From Rhodococcus sp. (in: high G+C Gram-positive bacteria) (GTDB taxonomy: Bacteria; Actinomycetota; Actinomycetes; Mycobacteriales; Mycobacteriaceae): a stretch of 64,000 bases of DNA. Of this stretch, positions 41,868-52,106 are shown piece after piece. The translations under genes were made by a program, and so were the position numbers. The notes below the pieces were generated by a model, which was given only the letters and a program-made list of their open reading frames with translations, was not told where the DNA came from and searched no databases. The DNA lies in NCBI RefSeq assembly GCF_023264675.1, contig NZ_JAHFVG010000025.1:21063-85062 (forward strand), given 5' to 3'. The stretch's first letter is position 1. Every line of letters begins with the position of its first letter.

Positions 41868-42166
41868 TCGCTCGCGGAGTCGTCGAGCTTGGACTTGATT
41901 GCTTCTGCGGCTTCGGGGTTCTCCGCTTCGAGCTTCTGGATGTACGACACTGCGTCGCCGACGGTACGCAGGCTCGCGAGGTCTTCGTCGGGGATCTTCA
42001 CGCCGTACTTGTCCTCGGTCTGAACTGCGATCTCGACCATGGACAGTGAGTCGATGTCGAGGTCGTCCACGAAGGACTTGTCGATGGTCACCTCGGAGGG
42101 CTCGATACCCGTGACCTCCTCGATGATCTCTGCAAGTCCGGCGATGAGGTCTTCCTGGCTGGCCAC
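41864..42166 (-). CDS. acpM: Meromycolate extension acyl carrier protein
   Basis: A 100-aa acidic carrier protein. The pantetheine attachment serine is Ser40 in [12 protein letters not shown]. The carrier domain ends near residue 80 and the tail [21 protein letters not shown] is the C-terminal extension typical of AcpM rather than ordinary ACP. The GTG at 42166 has AGGGAG upstream. It overlaps kasA by GTGA and so is coupled to it. Confidence 0.94.
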   Translation of the reverse strand: MASQEDLIAGLAEIIEEVTGIEPSEVTIDKSFVDDLDIDSLSMVEIAVQTEDKYGVKIPDEDLASLRTVGDAVSYIQKLEAENPEAAEAIKSKLDDSASE

Positions 42167-42299
42167 TGCGTGGCTCCCTTCATTCAGTGACGGTGCGCCG
42201 TGAATCGACGTACCGAAATGGTGGTGCTGGTCGTTGTGCGGCGCCGCGGTCGAAATCGACGCCACGTGCACGTCTCGAAATTGCAGACGGCACCCTGAA

Positions 42300-42322
42300 C
42301 CCGTGGAAAGAACGCCCACGGG
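42300..42322 (-). terminator. Hairpin between fabD and acpM
   Basis: CCCGTGG (42300-42306) pairs with CCACGGG (42316-42322) across nine bases, just after the fabD stop and before acpM. Together with the 170-bp gap this suggests partial termination or mRNA processing. The stem is certain, its role inferred. Confidence 0.45.
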
Positions 42323-42336
42323 AGGTTCGTGTCGAG

Positions 42337-43245
42337 CTAGATCAGCTCGGCCAGTGTGGCAATGTCCTCGGGCTTCTTGAGCCCGAGAGTCGGAGTGCCG
42401 CGCAGTTCGCGCTTGGCGATTCCGACGAGTGCTCCGGCTGGTGGCAGCTCTGCCACGACCGTCACGGCGGAATCTTTCAGTGTCGCGGTGCACAGGTCCC
42501 ACCGGACAGGCCTGGTGACCTGAGCGGCAAGTTTGCTGATTGCATCCGCCCCTGATGACACCGGCTTGCCGTCGGAATTGGACAACAGCGTGCGTACGGG
42601 CTCCGACGGAGTGATCGCGGCGGCTGCCGTCGCTACGGCGTCCTGTGCGGGTGCCATGAAGCGGGTGTGGAACGCGCCTGCCACCGGGAGCGGACGAACC
42701 CGTGCCTTCTCCGGCGGATTGTCGGCCAGTTCGGCCAGCGCGGTGAGCAGTCCGGCCGCGACGATCTGACCGGCGGCGTTGACGTTCGCCGGTTCGAGCC
42801 CGAGTTCGTCGAGGCGAGCCAGGACAGCGGCCTCGTCGCCGCCGAGCACGGCGGACATTCCGGTTGCTTCGAGTGCACAGGCCTTGGCCATCTCGGCTCC
42901 GCGGACTGCGGCAAGGGTGACTGCCTCGTCGGACGAAATCACCCCGGCGATAGCTGCTGCAGCGAGTTCGCCGACGGAGTGGCCCGCGATGATGGCGTCC
43001 TCCGGCAGGATCGACCGAACAGCGATCTCCTCGAACGCCAGCAACGCCGCTGCGACGACGAGCGGCTGAGTCACCGAAGTATCGGTGATCTCTTCCGCCG
43101 TCGCGGTTGTACCCAGTCGCGCCAGATCGAGGCCGGAAGCCTTCGACCACAGTGCGACGCGGTCTGCCGCTCCTGGCAGTTCGAGCCATGGCAGGAGCAT
43201 GCCGGGTGTCTGGGAGCCCTGGCCGGGCGCAAGCAACGCAATCAC
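42337..43245 (-). CDS. fabD: Malonyl-CoA:ACP acyltransferase
   Basis: A 302-aa transacylase. LLAPGQGSQTPGML is the N-terminal motif, GHSVGE has nucleophile Ser90, and AGAFHTRFM has catalytic His193. It loads malonyl groups onto AcpM. It is the first gene of the operon fabD-acpM-kasA-accD6. GTG start; a 128-bp gap to the PucR-type regulator gene contains its promoter. Confidence 0.93.
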   Translation of the reverse strand: MIALLAPGQGSQTPGMLLPWLELPGAADRVALWSKASGLDLARLGTTATAEEITDTSVTQPLVVAAALLAFEEIAVRSILPEDAIIAGHSVGELAAAAIAGVISSDEAVTLAAVRGAEMAKACALEATGMSAVLGGDEAAVLARLDELGLEPANVNAAGQIVAAGLLTALAELADNPPEKARVRPLPVAGAFHTRFMAPAQDAVATAAAAITPSEPVRTLLSNSDGKPVSSGADAISKLAAQVTRPVRWDLCTATLKDSAVTVVAELPPAGALVGIAKRELRGTPTLGLKKPEDIATLAELI

Positions 43246-43373
43246 ATCGTTAAGAGAACACCGTTGGACCCTGTTTGGGAGATGTCGCTCCGAATGAACT
43301 CTCGACCCTCATTTTGTGGAGACCCTACAAACCGGCTTGTCGGTACCGCGCATCGCCGGTGTGCGGTCGGGCG

Positions 43374-44828
43374 TTACGTGACAATTTCCCCGAATGTTAC
43401 GTGTGTGGCGTGTGTGACTGGATACTGCGGTTCGTGATGGTTTCGAGTCAGTCGACCCACCGTTGCAGCGACCCTCAATACATAAGCATCACGAGATTGC
43501 GTCGGATCTCGTCCTGTGACTTCCGCTATTCTTTTCAGCCGATATCGGACAGTATTTGGATGAACAAACAGCAGACGTGAGCACGTTTCCACCGCGCCAC
43601 CGCAATCGAGGTACGCATCCAACGTGTCGGCGAGACTGGATCCGGCCGAAGACAACGGCTGAACAACCAGATCGTTGAGGGCAGCGACGGCGGCGGTGTC
43701 TCCGAGCAAGGCGCGCTCCGGCAGCAGCTCGCCGGCGTGAACAGGACGGGGAGCGCCGCGCCAGCCGGCCACCGCTTGCATCCCGGCGAACGCTTCGACC
43801 GCACTCGAATGCGCGGCACCGAGCGTCCGTGTGGTCGGGCCGATCACCACCGGGCCGTCCGAAAAGTTCTTGAGCATGTCGTCGAGGAACGAATGGCTCG
43901 GCGCGTCGTCGCCCAACTGCCCGCTGACCACCATCACCAACCGAGTCCCTTGAACCACTGCCAGCGCGGCTCGGCCGTACTTCTGCGCAACCGCATGCAC
44001 GGTCCCGACCACCGACACGCCTTGATCGTCCGGAGGAGTACCAACCAACACCGTCGCAGGCGCCGTCGCATCCCAGTTGAGGGTCGCCGCCCGCGACAGC
44101 ATGTCCGATCCGGTATCACCCCTCACCACCGCGTCGACGACGAGAGCCTCCAGCCGTGTGTCCCACGCTCCCCGCGACTCCGCGGCACTGGCATATACGG
44201 AAGCAGCCGCGAATCCGAGCTCACGCCCATAGCGAAGGACGGCCTCGGTCAACGCCACCAACTGCTGGTCGTTGCGGGCGAGCGCAGGCAACCACTGCTC
44301 GAAGAACTCCATCGCTACCCGAACCATGTCGACGGTCTGGCGAAGCGTCAGACGCCGGGCCAAGTCCTGCGGAATGACCTGAAAAGCATCGAGGCTGAAA
44401 CGAATATCGCTCTGCGGATTCTTCAGCCACTCCAAGAAGTTGTCCACCGCAGTCTGAATCAACAGCTGAACACTGGCGCGCTGAGCAGCATCGAGACCAC
44501 CGAAGAACGGCAGCTGATCCTGCATCGCCGTCACAGCCTCGGTCGACAGGCGGCCCGAGAACTGCTTGACCCGCCGCAGCAACGCGTCGGGCAGAGGATC
44601 TCGCTTCTGCCGAGCCGGGGTCAGCGCCTTTCCCGGAAGATGCACTTCGTTGTCGGTGATGTACTCGTCCCAGCCTGCGCTCTCGTCCACCGGGGTCACT
44701 CCGCGGGCTGCGCTCTCGTCCACCGGGGTCACTCCGCGGGCTGCGCTCTCGTCTGCCTGGGTCACTCCGCGGGCTGCGCTCTCGTCCACCGGGGTCACTC
44801 CGCGGGCTGCGCTCTCGTCCTCGGCCAT
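43374..44828 (-). CDS. PucR-type (CdaR-like) transcriptional regulator, Rv2242 homologue
   Basis: A 484-aa protein. The first about 50 residues are four DESAARGVTPV-type repeats. The middle contains an N-terminal regulator domain (LLRRVKQFSGRLSTEAVTAM, ARRLTLRQTVDMVRVAMEFFEQWLP), a GGDEF-like CdaR segment and the C-terminal PucR helix-turn-helix: LADTLDAYLDCGGAVETCSRLLFVHPNTVRYRLKRI in parts. It lies between aceE and fabD exactly as Rv2242 in M. tuberculosis, so it may control either set. Excluding the repeats its length is near the usual 410-430. Confidence 0.88.
   Translation of the reverse strand: MAEDESAARGVTPVDESAARGVTQADESAARGVTPVDESAARGVTPVDESAGWDEYITDNEVHLPGKALTPARQKRDPLPDALLRRVKQFSGRLSTEAVTAMQDQLPFFGGLDAAQRASVQLLIQTAVDNFLEWLKNPQSDIRFSLDAFQVIPQDLARRLTLRQTVDMVRVAMEFFEQWLPALARNDQQLVALTEAVLRYGRELGFAAASVYASAAESRGAWDTRLEALVVDAVVRGDTGSDMLSRAATLNWDATAPATVLVGTPPDDQGVSVVGTVHAVAQKYGRAALAVVQGTRLVMVVSGQLGDDAPSHSFLDDMLKNFSDGPVVIGPTTRTLGAAHSSAVEAFAGMQAVAGWRGAPRPVHAGELLPERALLGDTAAVAALNDLVVQPLSSAGSSLADTLDAYLDCGGAVETCSRLLFVHPNTVRYRLKRIAEVTGRDPTQSRDAYVLRVAATVGRLTRNHHEPQYPVTHATHVTFGEIVT
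44676..44819 (-). repeat. 33-bp minisatellite coding the regulator N-terminus
   Basis: Four consecutive 33-bp units and a 12-bp partial encode DESAARGVTP(V/Q) repeats. DNA units are nearly identical, with changes only in the third (Gln, Ala), so the expansion is recent. Confidence 0.92.
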
Positions 44829-44904
44829 GGGAAAAACCTACGCCCGCCCGCCCGCGCCGATGGAAACGGACACGAGTGGGCGGGCGCGATGACGCATCGT
44901 CCGG

Positions 44905-47736
<2,832 letters not shown>

Positions 47737-47993
47737 CGTGTGTACTCCTCAATGTGGCGGTCGCTCGATGTGGCGGCCGTTCCAGGTATCACGCCTTCTG
47801 TGACGGCGCTCAACGTTCCTCATTCTGGTGATTCTCCTCAATCCTCCTACATATCTTTCGGCGAGGTCGTACGGACTCCCAATACCCACCAGTAGAAATT
47901 TATGTACGCAATTTCGGCGCGGTCAGCTTGCGGATGCGGCCAAAACACTGTTCGCTTGCACTACTTCACCCACTATGCAAGGAGGTCACCACC

Positions 47994-48416
47994 GTGGTCG
48001 CCGCGGCGGACGCTCAGAACTACGCTCAGAAACTTGGAATCACCCGCGACTTGGTCGTTCAGGAGCTGGGCTGGGACGAGGACACAGATGACGATCTGCG
48101 TGCGGATGTAGAGGACACCATCGGTGGTGAAACCCTCGACGAGGACTCCGACGAGGTCATCGACGTTGTGCTGCTCTGGTGGCGCGACGGGGACGGCGAC
48201 CTGGTCGACGCTCTCATGGATGCCATCGGTCCTCTTTCGGACGGTGGTTTCGTCTGGGTCCTCAGCCCCAAGACCGGTCTTTCAGGTCACGTCGAACCCA
48301 GTGAGATCGCCGAGTCGGCACCGACAGCAGGGTTGACGCAGACTTCTGCGGCCAACCTCGGTGACTGGATCGGAAGTCGTCTGGTTCAGCCCAAGACGCA
48401 GGCCACGAAGCGGTAG
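47994..48416 (+). CDS. DUF3052 protein
   Basis: GGAGGT seven bases upstream fixes the GTG at 47994. The 140-aa acidic protein reads AQNYAQKLGITRDLVVQELG, DDDLRADVEDTIGGETLDED and VIDVVLLWWRDGDGDLVDAL, then GFVWVLSPKTGLSGHVEPSE, the DUF3052 signature of actinobacteria. Function unknown. The same gene lies between aceE and ahpE in mycobacteria. It ends 29 bp before ahpE and is probably co-transcribed with it. Confidence 0.88.
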   Translation: MVAAADAQNYAQKLGITRDLVVQELGWDEDTDDDLRADVEDTIGGETLDEDSDEVIDVVLLWWRDGDGDLVDALMDAIGPLSDGGFVWVLSPKTGLSGHVEPSEIAESAPTAGLTQTSAANLGDWIGSRLVQPKTQATKR

Positions 48417-48445
48417 AGACACCTGGAACAGGAAGATTGATTTCG

Positions 48446-48904
48446 ATGCCACTCGAGGTGGGCGCTCTTGCGCCCGACTTCACGCTGAAGGACCAGAACA
48501 ACCAGGAAGTGGCCTTGTCGTCGTACCGCGGCGACAAGAACGTCTTGCTGGTGTTCTACCCGCTCGCGTTCACCGGTACGTGTCAGGGTGAGCTCTGCAA
48601 GGTGCGTGACGAACTGCCCAAGTTCGAGAACGACGACACCGCAGTCCTCGCCATCTCTGTCGGTCCCCCTCCGACCCATAAGATTTGGGCCGCCGAGCAG
48701 GGATACACGTTCCCGTTGCTCTCCGACTTCTGGCCGCATGGAGCCGTCGCGCAGGCCTACGGTGTGTTCAACGACAAGGCAGGCTTCGCCAACCGCGGCA
48801 CGTTCGTCATCGACAAGACCGGCGTTGTTCGGTTCGCCGAAATGAACGAACCGGGTGAGGCACGCGATCAGTCAGCGTGGGAAACGGCGCTCGCCAGCGT
48901 GTGA
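48446..48904 (+). CDS. ahpE: Peroxiredoxin AhpE with an additional cysteine
   Basis: A 152-aa thioredoxin-fold peroxidase. The active site is PLAFTGTC with peroxidatic Cys46, and WPHGAVAQAYGVFNDKAGFANRGTF matches AhpE throughout. It reduces hydroperoxides and peroxynitrite. Mycobacterial AhpE is 1-Cys; here a second Cys51 gives C-x4-C, the spacing of the resolving Cys in BCP-type peroxiredoxins. GGAAG lies ten bases before the ATG; a TTG at 48437 would also be in frame. Confidence 0.92.
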   Translation: MPLEVGALAPDFTLKDQNNQEVALSSYRGDKNVLLVFYPLAFTGTCQGELCKVRDELPKFENDDTAVLAISVGPPPTHKIWAAEQGYTFPLLSDFWPHGAVAQAYGVFNDKAGFANRGTFVIDKTGVVRFAEMNEPGEARDQSAWETALASV

Positions 48905-48994
48905 TCGGCGGCGCCTGACCTGCGGAATTGGAGATCGGGCTTCGACACGATAAATTTCTTCAAGCGTTCCGGTGGGGTGTACTCACCGGAACTC

Positions 48995-49066
48995 GGGCGT
49001 ATAGCTCAGCGGTAGAGCTCTGGTTTTACACACCAGCGGTCGGGGGTTCGAACCCCTCTGCGCCCA
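48995..49066 (+). tRNA. tRNA-Val (TAC)
   Basis: Seventy-two bases fold as a cloverleaf: acceptor GGGCGTA/TGCGCCC (with G-U), anticodon stem CTGGT/ACCAG with loop TTTACAC and anticodon TAC, and T loop TTCGAAC. CCA is not encoded. Confidence 0.95.
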
Positions 49067-49071
49067 CTCTC

Positions 49072-49114
49072 GACGAAGATGCCTCACCACGCGCCGTGGT
49101 GAGGCATCTTCGTC
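49072..49114 (+). terminator. 20-bp perfect hairpin after tRNA-Val
   Basis: Bases 49072-49091 pair perfectly with 49095-49114 across a 3-base loop CGC. It starts six bases after the tRNA discriminator and ends 16 bases before the stop of the convergent TetR gene. It can stop transcription on both strands. Confidence 0.85.
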
Positions 49115-49129
49115 CGTGACGAATGTTGC

Positions 49130-49741
49130 TCACGCCGACACCGTCCCGGCGATTCGGTCGGCCAGTTCGACGCCTGCCTCGACGAATCTCTTGCGGCCGA
49201 GAGTGGAAAACGACGGATCCTCGGAGAGATACGAGGAGGCGAAGGTCTCCAGTTCGGCGATGGTCGCAACCGCGATCACCCCAGCTTCGGCCGCGGCCAA
49301 GCGACCGCGTGACTTCTTTGCTGCCGCGCTCAGAATCGGTATCAACACGAGGGCGTTTCGGCGTCGTATGGCTTCGACCTGTTGGCTGGAGCCGCGAGAT
49401 TGAACGAAATAGACCGAAGCGTGGATCTTGTTGTCCTCGAGCCACTTCAGGAACGGGACGACGAGCGCACCCATACGGCGTGCCGGTGTGACGATCTCCG
49501 TTGCGATCCGCTCGATCTCGGCGACATAGGTCGAGGCGAACTCGCGTAACCCTTCGAGGAGAATTTCTTCACGCGAGGGGTAGTGGTAGTAGATCGCCGC
49601 CGACGTCATGTCCGCCGCCGCAGCGATATCGGCGACGGTGACCGAATCCACTGGCTGGGCCGAGAACAACTCGAATGCGGTCTCGACGATGACACCGCGA
49701 CGCGACGGACGATGCGCTGGACGTTTCACTGTTGTCGACAT
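49130..49741 (-). CDS. TetR-family regulator
   Basis: A 203-aa TetR protein. The HTH is RRGVIVETAFELFSAQPVDSVTVADIAAAADMTSAAIYYHYPSREEIL in segments from residue 15 to 62, and the ligand-binding helical part follows. AAGGAG upstream supports the ATG at 49741. It is divergent from another TetR gene with a 63-bp gap that holds both promoters; cross-regulation is plausible. Target genes are not evident. Confidence 0.88.
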   Translation of the reverse strand: MSTTVKRPAHRPSRRGVIVETAFELFSAQPVDSVTVADIAAAADMTSAAIYYHYPSREEILLEGLREFASTYVAEIERIATEIVTPARRMGALVVPFLKWLEDNKIHASVYFVQSRGSSQQVEAIRRRNALVLIPILSAAAKKSRGRLAAAEAGVIAVATIAELETFASSYLSEDPSFSTLGRKRFVEAGVELADRIAGTVSA

Positions 49742-49804
49742 CAACTCTCCTTGTACTTCGGTCATGCAAGACTAGTGCTTCGCGAGACGAGAAGGAGGGC
49801 TGCC

Positions 49805-50470
49805 GTGGGAGTTCGGGGTCAGAACGAGGGCGGCGAGGGGGAGACGGAGCGAGTCGAGAGCAAGTCGCCTCATCGCCCGTCTCGACGACACGAAATCGTC
49901 GATGCTGCGATTCGAGTGTTTGCGGCGAAAAGCTTCTCGGACGCCAGCGTTCAGGACGTTGCCCTCGAGGCCAACGTGGTTCCTTCTGCCGTGTACTACC
50001 ACTTCGCAGGCAAGGACGAATTGTTCGAGTTGGCGATGCGACGCGTACTCGACATGATCAACGCCGTCGTGGCCGACGTACGGGCGCAAGAAGGTTCCGA
50101 GGCCGATCCATCGCTCGAGGCGGTCATTGTCGCCGTGTGGAATTGGGTCGAGGAGTATCCCGACGAGGCCCGGTTGCTGCATTACCATCTTCCAGGAGCA
50201 ACGACCGAGGCGTCGTTCCTTCGCCGCGAGTTCGAAGCACTTCACGTTCAACGGGCCTTCGATTATCTTCCGCCCGGTCCCGAGCGCACTACCAAACGCG
50301 CCGCCGCGATCAAGCATGCCTCCCACGCGTTGTCCACGCGAACCCTCATCGAACTGCTGATGACCATTCACGCGTTACGGATGGACGAGGGACCCCTCAG
50401 CAAGCACGCGTCGAAAAGTCTGTCTCGCGCAGTGGTTTCCGTCAGTGAGAGAATCATGGTGGGTGACTGA
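49805..50470 (+). CDS. TetR-family regulator
   Basis: A 221-aa TetR protein after a short charged lead (GQNEGGEGETERVESK). HEIVDAAIRVFAAKSFSDAS and VQDVALEANVVPSAVYYHFAGKDELFELA form the HTH. AAGGAGG six bases before the GTG fixes the start. Its ligand domain differs clearly from that of the divergent TetR gene, so the two are not a recent duplication. Targets unknown. Confidence 0.88.
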   Translation: MGVRGQNEGGEGETERVESKSPHRPSRRHEIVDAAIRVFAAKSFSDASVQDVALEANVVPSAVYYHFAGKDELFELAMRRVLDMINAVVADVRAQEGSEADPSLEAVIVAVWNWVEEYPDEARLLHYHLPGATTEASFLRREFEALHVQRAFDYLPPGPERTTKRAAAIKHASHALSTRTLIELLMTIHALRMDEGPLSKHASKSLSRAVVSVSERIMVGD

Positions 50471-50495
50471 GTTCGCCGGACATGCTCCACGGCCG

Positions 50496-50559
50496 TGACC
50501 GGCGGTGCTTTTGACTGGCGGTGCTCTTGACTGGCGGTGCCTGTGACTATCGGCGCCGG
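50496..50559 (+). repeat. Four degenerate 16-bp tandem repeats
   Basis: Units beginning TGACCGGCGGTGC, TGACTGGCGGTGC, TGACTGGCGGTGC and TGACTATCGGCGC start at 50496, 50512, 50528 and 50544. The array lies between convergent genes and includes the DUF5313 stop. Confidence 0.75.
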
Positions 50560-50939
50560 AGATGGAGTCGTTCGTAGCGCTCGCGCTCGTCCTCGACGGC
50601 TGCACGCTTTCGGTCGCTTTGCAGATTGGCTGGTAGCCCATGCAATTCGAGTCGCCGGGCTCGATTGAGTTCCATGAATGCGGCGGTGTAGAACATTGCC
50701 AACAGCACGCTCAGCAGAACCATCGCCCCTCGCAGCCACAGTGCCCCGGGAAACAGTGTGAGGAAAGCGATGAAGATCGGCAGAAACGGAATCATGGAAC
50801 GCACCAGATGTCTCGGTACAGCGCCTTTTCCGACGAGGTCGTTGCGCACCCAGTCCTGCATGGACATGGGCAGTCTGCGCCCCGCAACGTAGCCGAGCCA
50901 CTGCTTCGGGTTGGGGCTGGTTCGTTCGGTTTCGGTCAT
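50547..50939 (-). CDS. DUF5313-type membrane protein
   Basis: A 130-aa protein with two hydrophobic segments (MIPFLPIFIAFLTLFPGALW and AMVLLSVLLAMFYTAAFMEL). An N-terminal soluble part (KQWLGYVAGRRLPMSMQDWVRNDLVGKGAVPRHLVR) and a basic C-terminal tail flank them; this is the DUF5313 layout of mycolata. It starts inside the MarR stop (ATGA overlap), so it is part of that operon and likely controlled by the regulator. Function unknown. Confidence 0.8.
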   Translation of the reverse strand: MTETERTSPNPKQWLGYVAGRRLPMSMQDWVRNDLVGKGAVPRHLVRSMIPFLPIFIAFLTLFPGALWLRGAMVLLSVLLAMFYTAAFMELNRARRLELHGLPANLQSDRKRAAVEDERERYERLHLRRR

Positions 50940-51385
50940 TTCAGTGCTCCGGCGTCGATGGCAGCTCGGTTGATCCGGCCGAGCACGGTGTGGAGCTCTT
51001 CGAGTTCGGACATCTGGACGCCCAATTTCGACACGACTGCAGGAGGAATTTTCTCGGCCTCTGCGCGTAGAGCGGTTCCGGCGTCGGTCAGCGCGACGTC
51101 GAGCTGCCGTTCGTCCGTTCGGCTTCTGCTGCGGACGATCAGCCCGTTCGATTCGAGACGCTTCAGTAGGGGCGACAGAGTGGGGGAGTCGAGTTGAAGC
51201 GAGCCTGCGATGGATTTGACCGACATCGGCGAATGTTCCCAGAGCGCCAACATCACCAGATACTGCGGATGGGTCAGACCCATCGGTTCGAGTAGTGGCC
51301 GGTATACGGCGAGTACTGCTCGATTGGTGACGGCAAGTGCGAAACACACTTGACGGTCGAGCGCCAATGGATCGGTTTCCGGCAT
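50936..51385 (-). CDS. MarR-family regulator, OhrR-like
   Basis: A 149-aa MarR protein. The N-terminal LDRQVCFALAVTNRAVLAVYRPLL with Cys14 and GLTHPQYLVMLALWE matches OhrR, in which the single Cys senses organic hydroperoxides. The winged helix is SVKSIAGSLQLDSPTLSPLLKRLESNGLI with wing RSRTDERQLDVALT. No ohr peroxidase gene is adjacent; a DUF5313 gene takes its place. ATG 51385 is preferred to 51400. A TTAGTGCACTAA palindrome lies 22 bp upstream. Confidence 0.85.
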   Translation of the reverse strand: MPETDPLALDRQVCFALAVTNRAVLAVYRPLLEPMGLTHPQYLVMLALWEHSPMSVKSIAGSLQLDSPTLSPLLKRLESNGLIVRSRSRTDERQLDVALTDAGTALRAEAEKIPPAVVSKLGVQMSELEELHTVLGRINRAAIDAGALK

Positions 51386-51406
51386 ATTTGAAGAGTACAC
51401 GAATGA

Positions 51407-51418
51407 TTAGTGCACTAA
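51407..51418. promoter_or_regulatory. 12-bp palindrome upstream of the MarR gene
   Basis: TTAGTGCACTAA is a perfect palindrome 22-33 bp before the MarR ATG and overlaps the stop codon of lysE. TACTCT, six bases before the ATG, may be the -10. It is the probable operator for MarR autoregulation. Confidence 0.6.
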
Positions 51419-52038
51419 CTAGTTGTGGCCTTTACGGCCAACCCGATTCCGAGGGCGAGCATGAACATCGCAATCGCGCCGTCGAGAACGCGCCACGCCG
51501 ACGGCCTGGAGAACGCCGGACGCAATAGCCGGGCTCCGTAGCCCAGTGCGGCGAACCAGACCACACTGGCTGCTGCCGCACCGACGCCGAACCACACTCG
51601 GGCAGTGTCGTAGGTTGCGGCAACAGAGCCGAGCAGGACCACGGTATCGAGGTAGACATGCGGATTGAGCCAGGTCAGCGCAAGGGCGGTGACCACCGCG
51701 GCACCAAGATGCGTCGGATCGACGTCGTCGCCCAGCGTCATCGCCTTCGGTCGTACCGCCCGCCTGGCCGACAGGATTCCGTAGGAGACCAGGAACAGCG
51801 CACCGCCCCAATAGGCAAACTGGAGAACTCCAGGCGCGGCGTCGACGATCAGGCCTGCCCCGGCCACGCCCGCGGTGATCAGGACGAGATCGGAGACTGC
51901 GCACACGCTCACCACCGTCAGGACGTGTCGTCCCGCAATGCCCTGTCTCAGTACGAATGCGTTCTGAGCGCCGATCGCGACGATCAGCGACAGACCGAAG
52001 GCGAAGCCGGCAAGTGACGGTGCAAGCAGAGAGTGCAT
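51415..52038 (-). CDS. lysE: LysE/ArgO-type amino acid exporter
   Basis: A 207-aa membrane protein with six hydrophobic segments. FGLSLIVAIGAQNAFVLRQGI is the conserved LysE start with the G-A-Q-N-x-F-V-L-x-Q-G signature, and ALTWLNPHVYLDTVVLLG the second hallmark. It should export lysine, arginine or related basic amino acids. It is divergent from a LysG-type regulator, as in Corynebacterium. Confidence 0.92.
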   Translation of the reverse strand: MHSLLAPSLAGFAFGLSLIVAIGAQNAFVLRQGIAGRHVLTVVSVCAVSDLVLITAGVAGAGLIVDAAPGVLQFAYWGGALFLVSYGILSARRAVRPKAMTLGDDVDPTHLGAAVVTALALTWLNPHVYLDTVVLLGSVAATYDTARVWFGVGAAAASVVWFAALGYGARLLRPAFSRPSAWRVLDGAIAMFMLALGIGLAVKATTS

Positions 52039-52095
52039 GAATCGAAGTTACGAGCCCGAAGTGATTCAGTACAGCGAATGTTTCTGAAGCCACGT

Positions 52096-52106
52096 TAGTA
52101 TTGCTA
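52096..52106 (+). promoter_or_regulatory. -10 hexamer of a leaderless regulator gene
   Basis: TAGTAT at 52096-52101 ends five bases before the ATG at 52107. No Shine-Dalgarno precedes that ATG, so a leaderless transcript is likely. The 68 bp between lysE and lysG hold both promoters. Confidence 0.5.
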
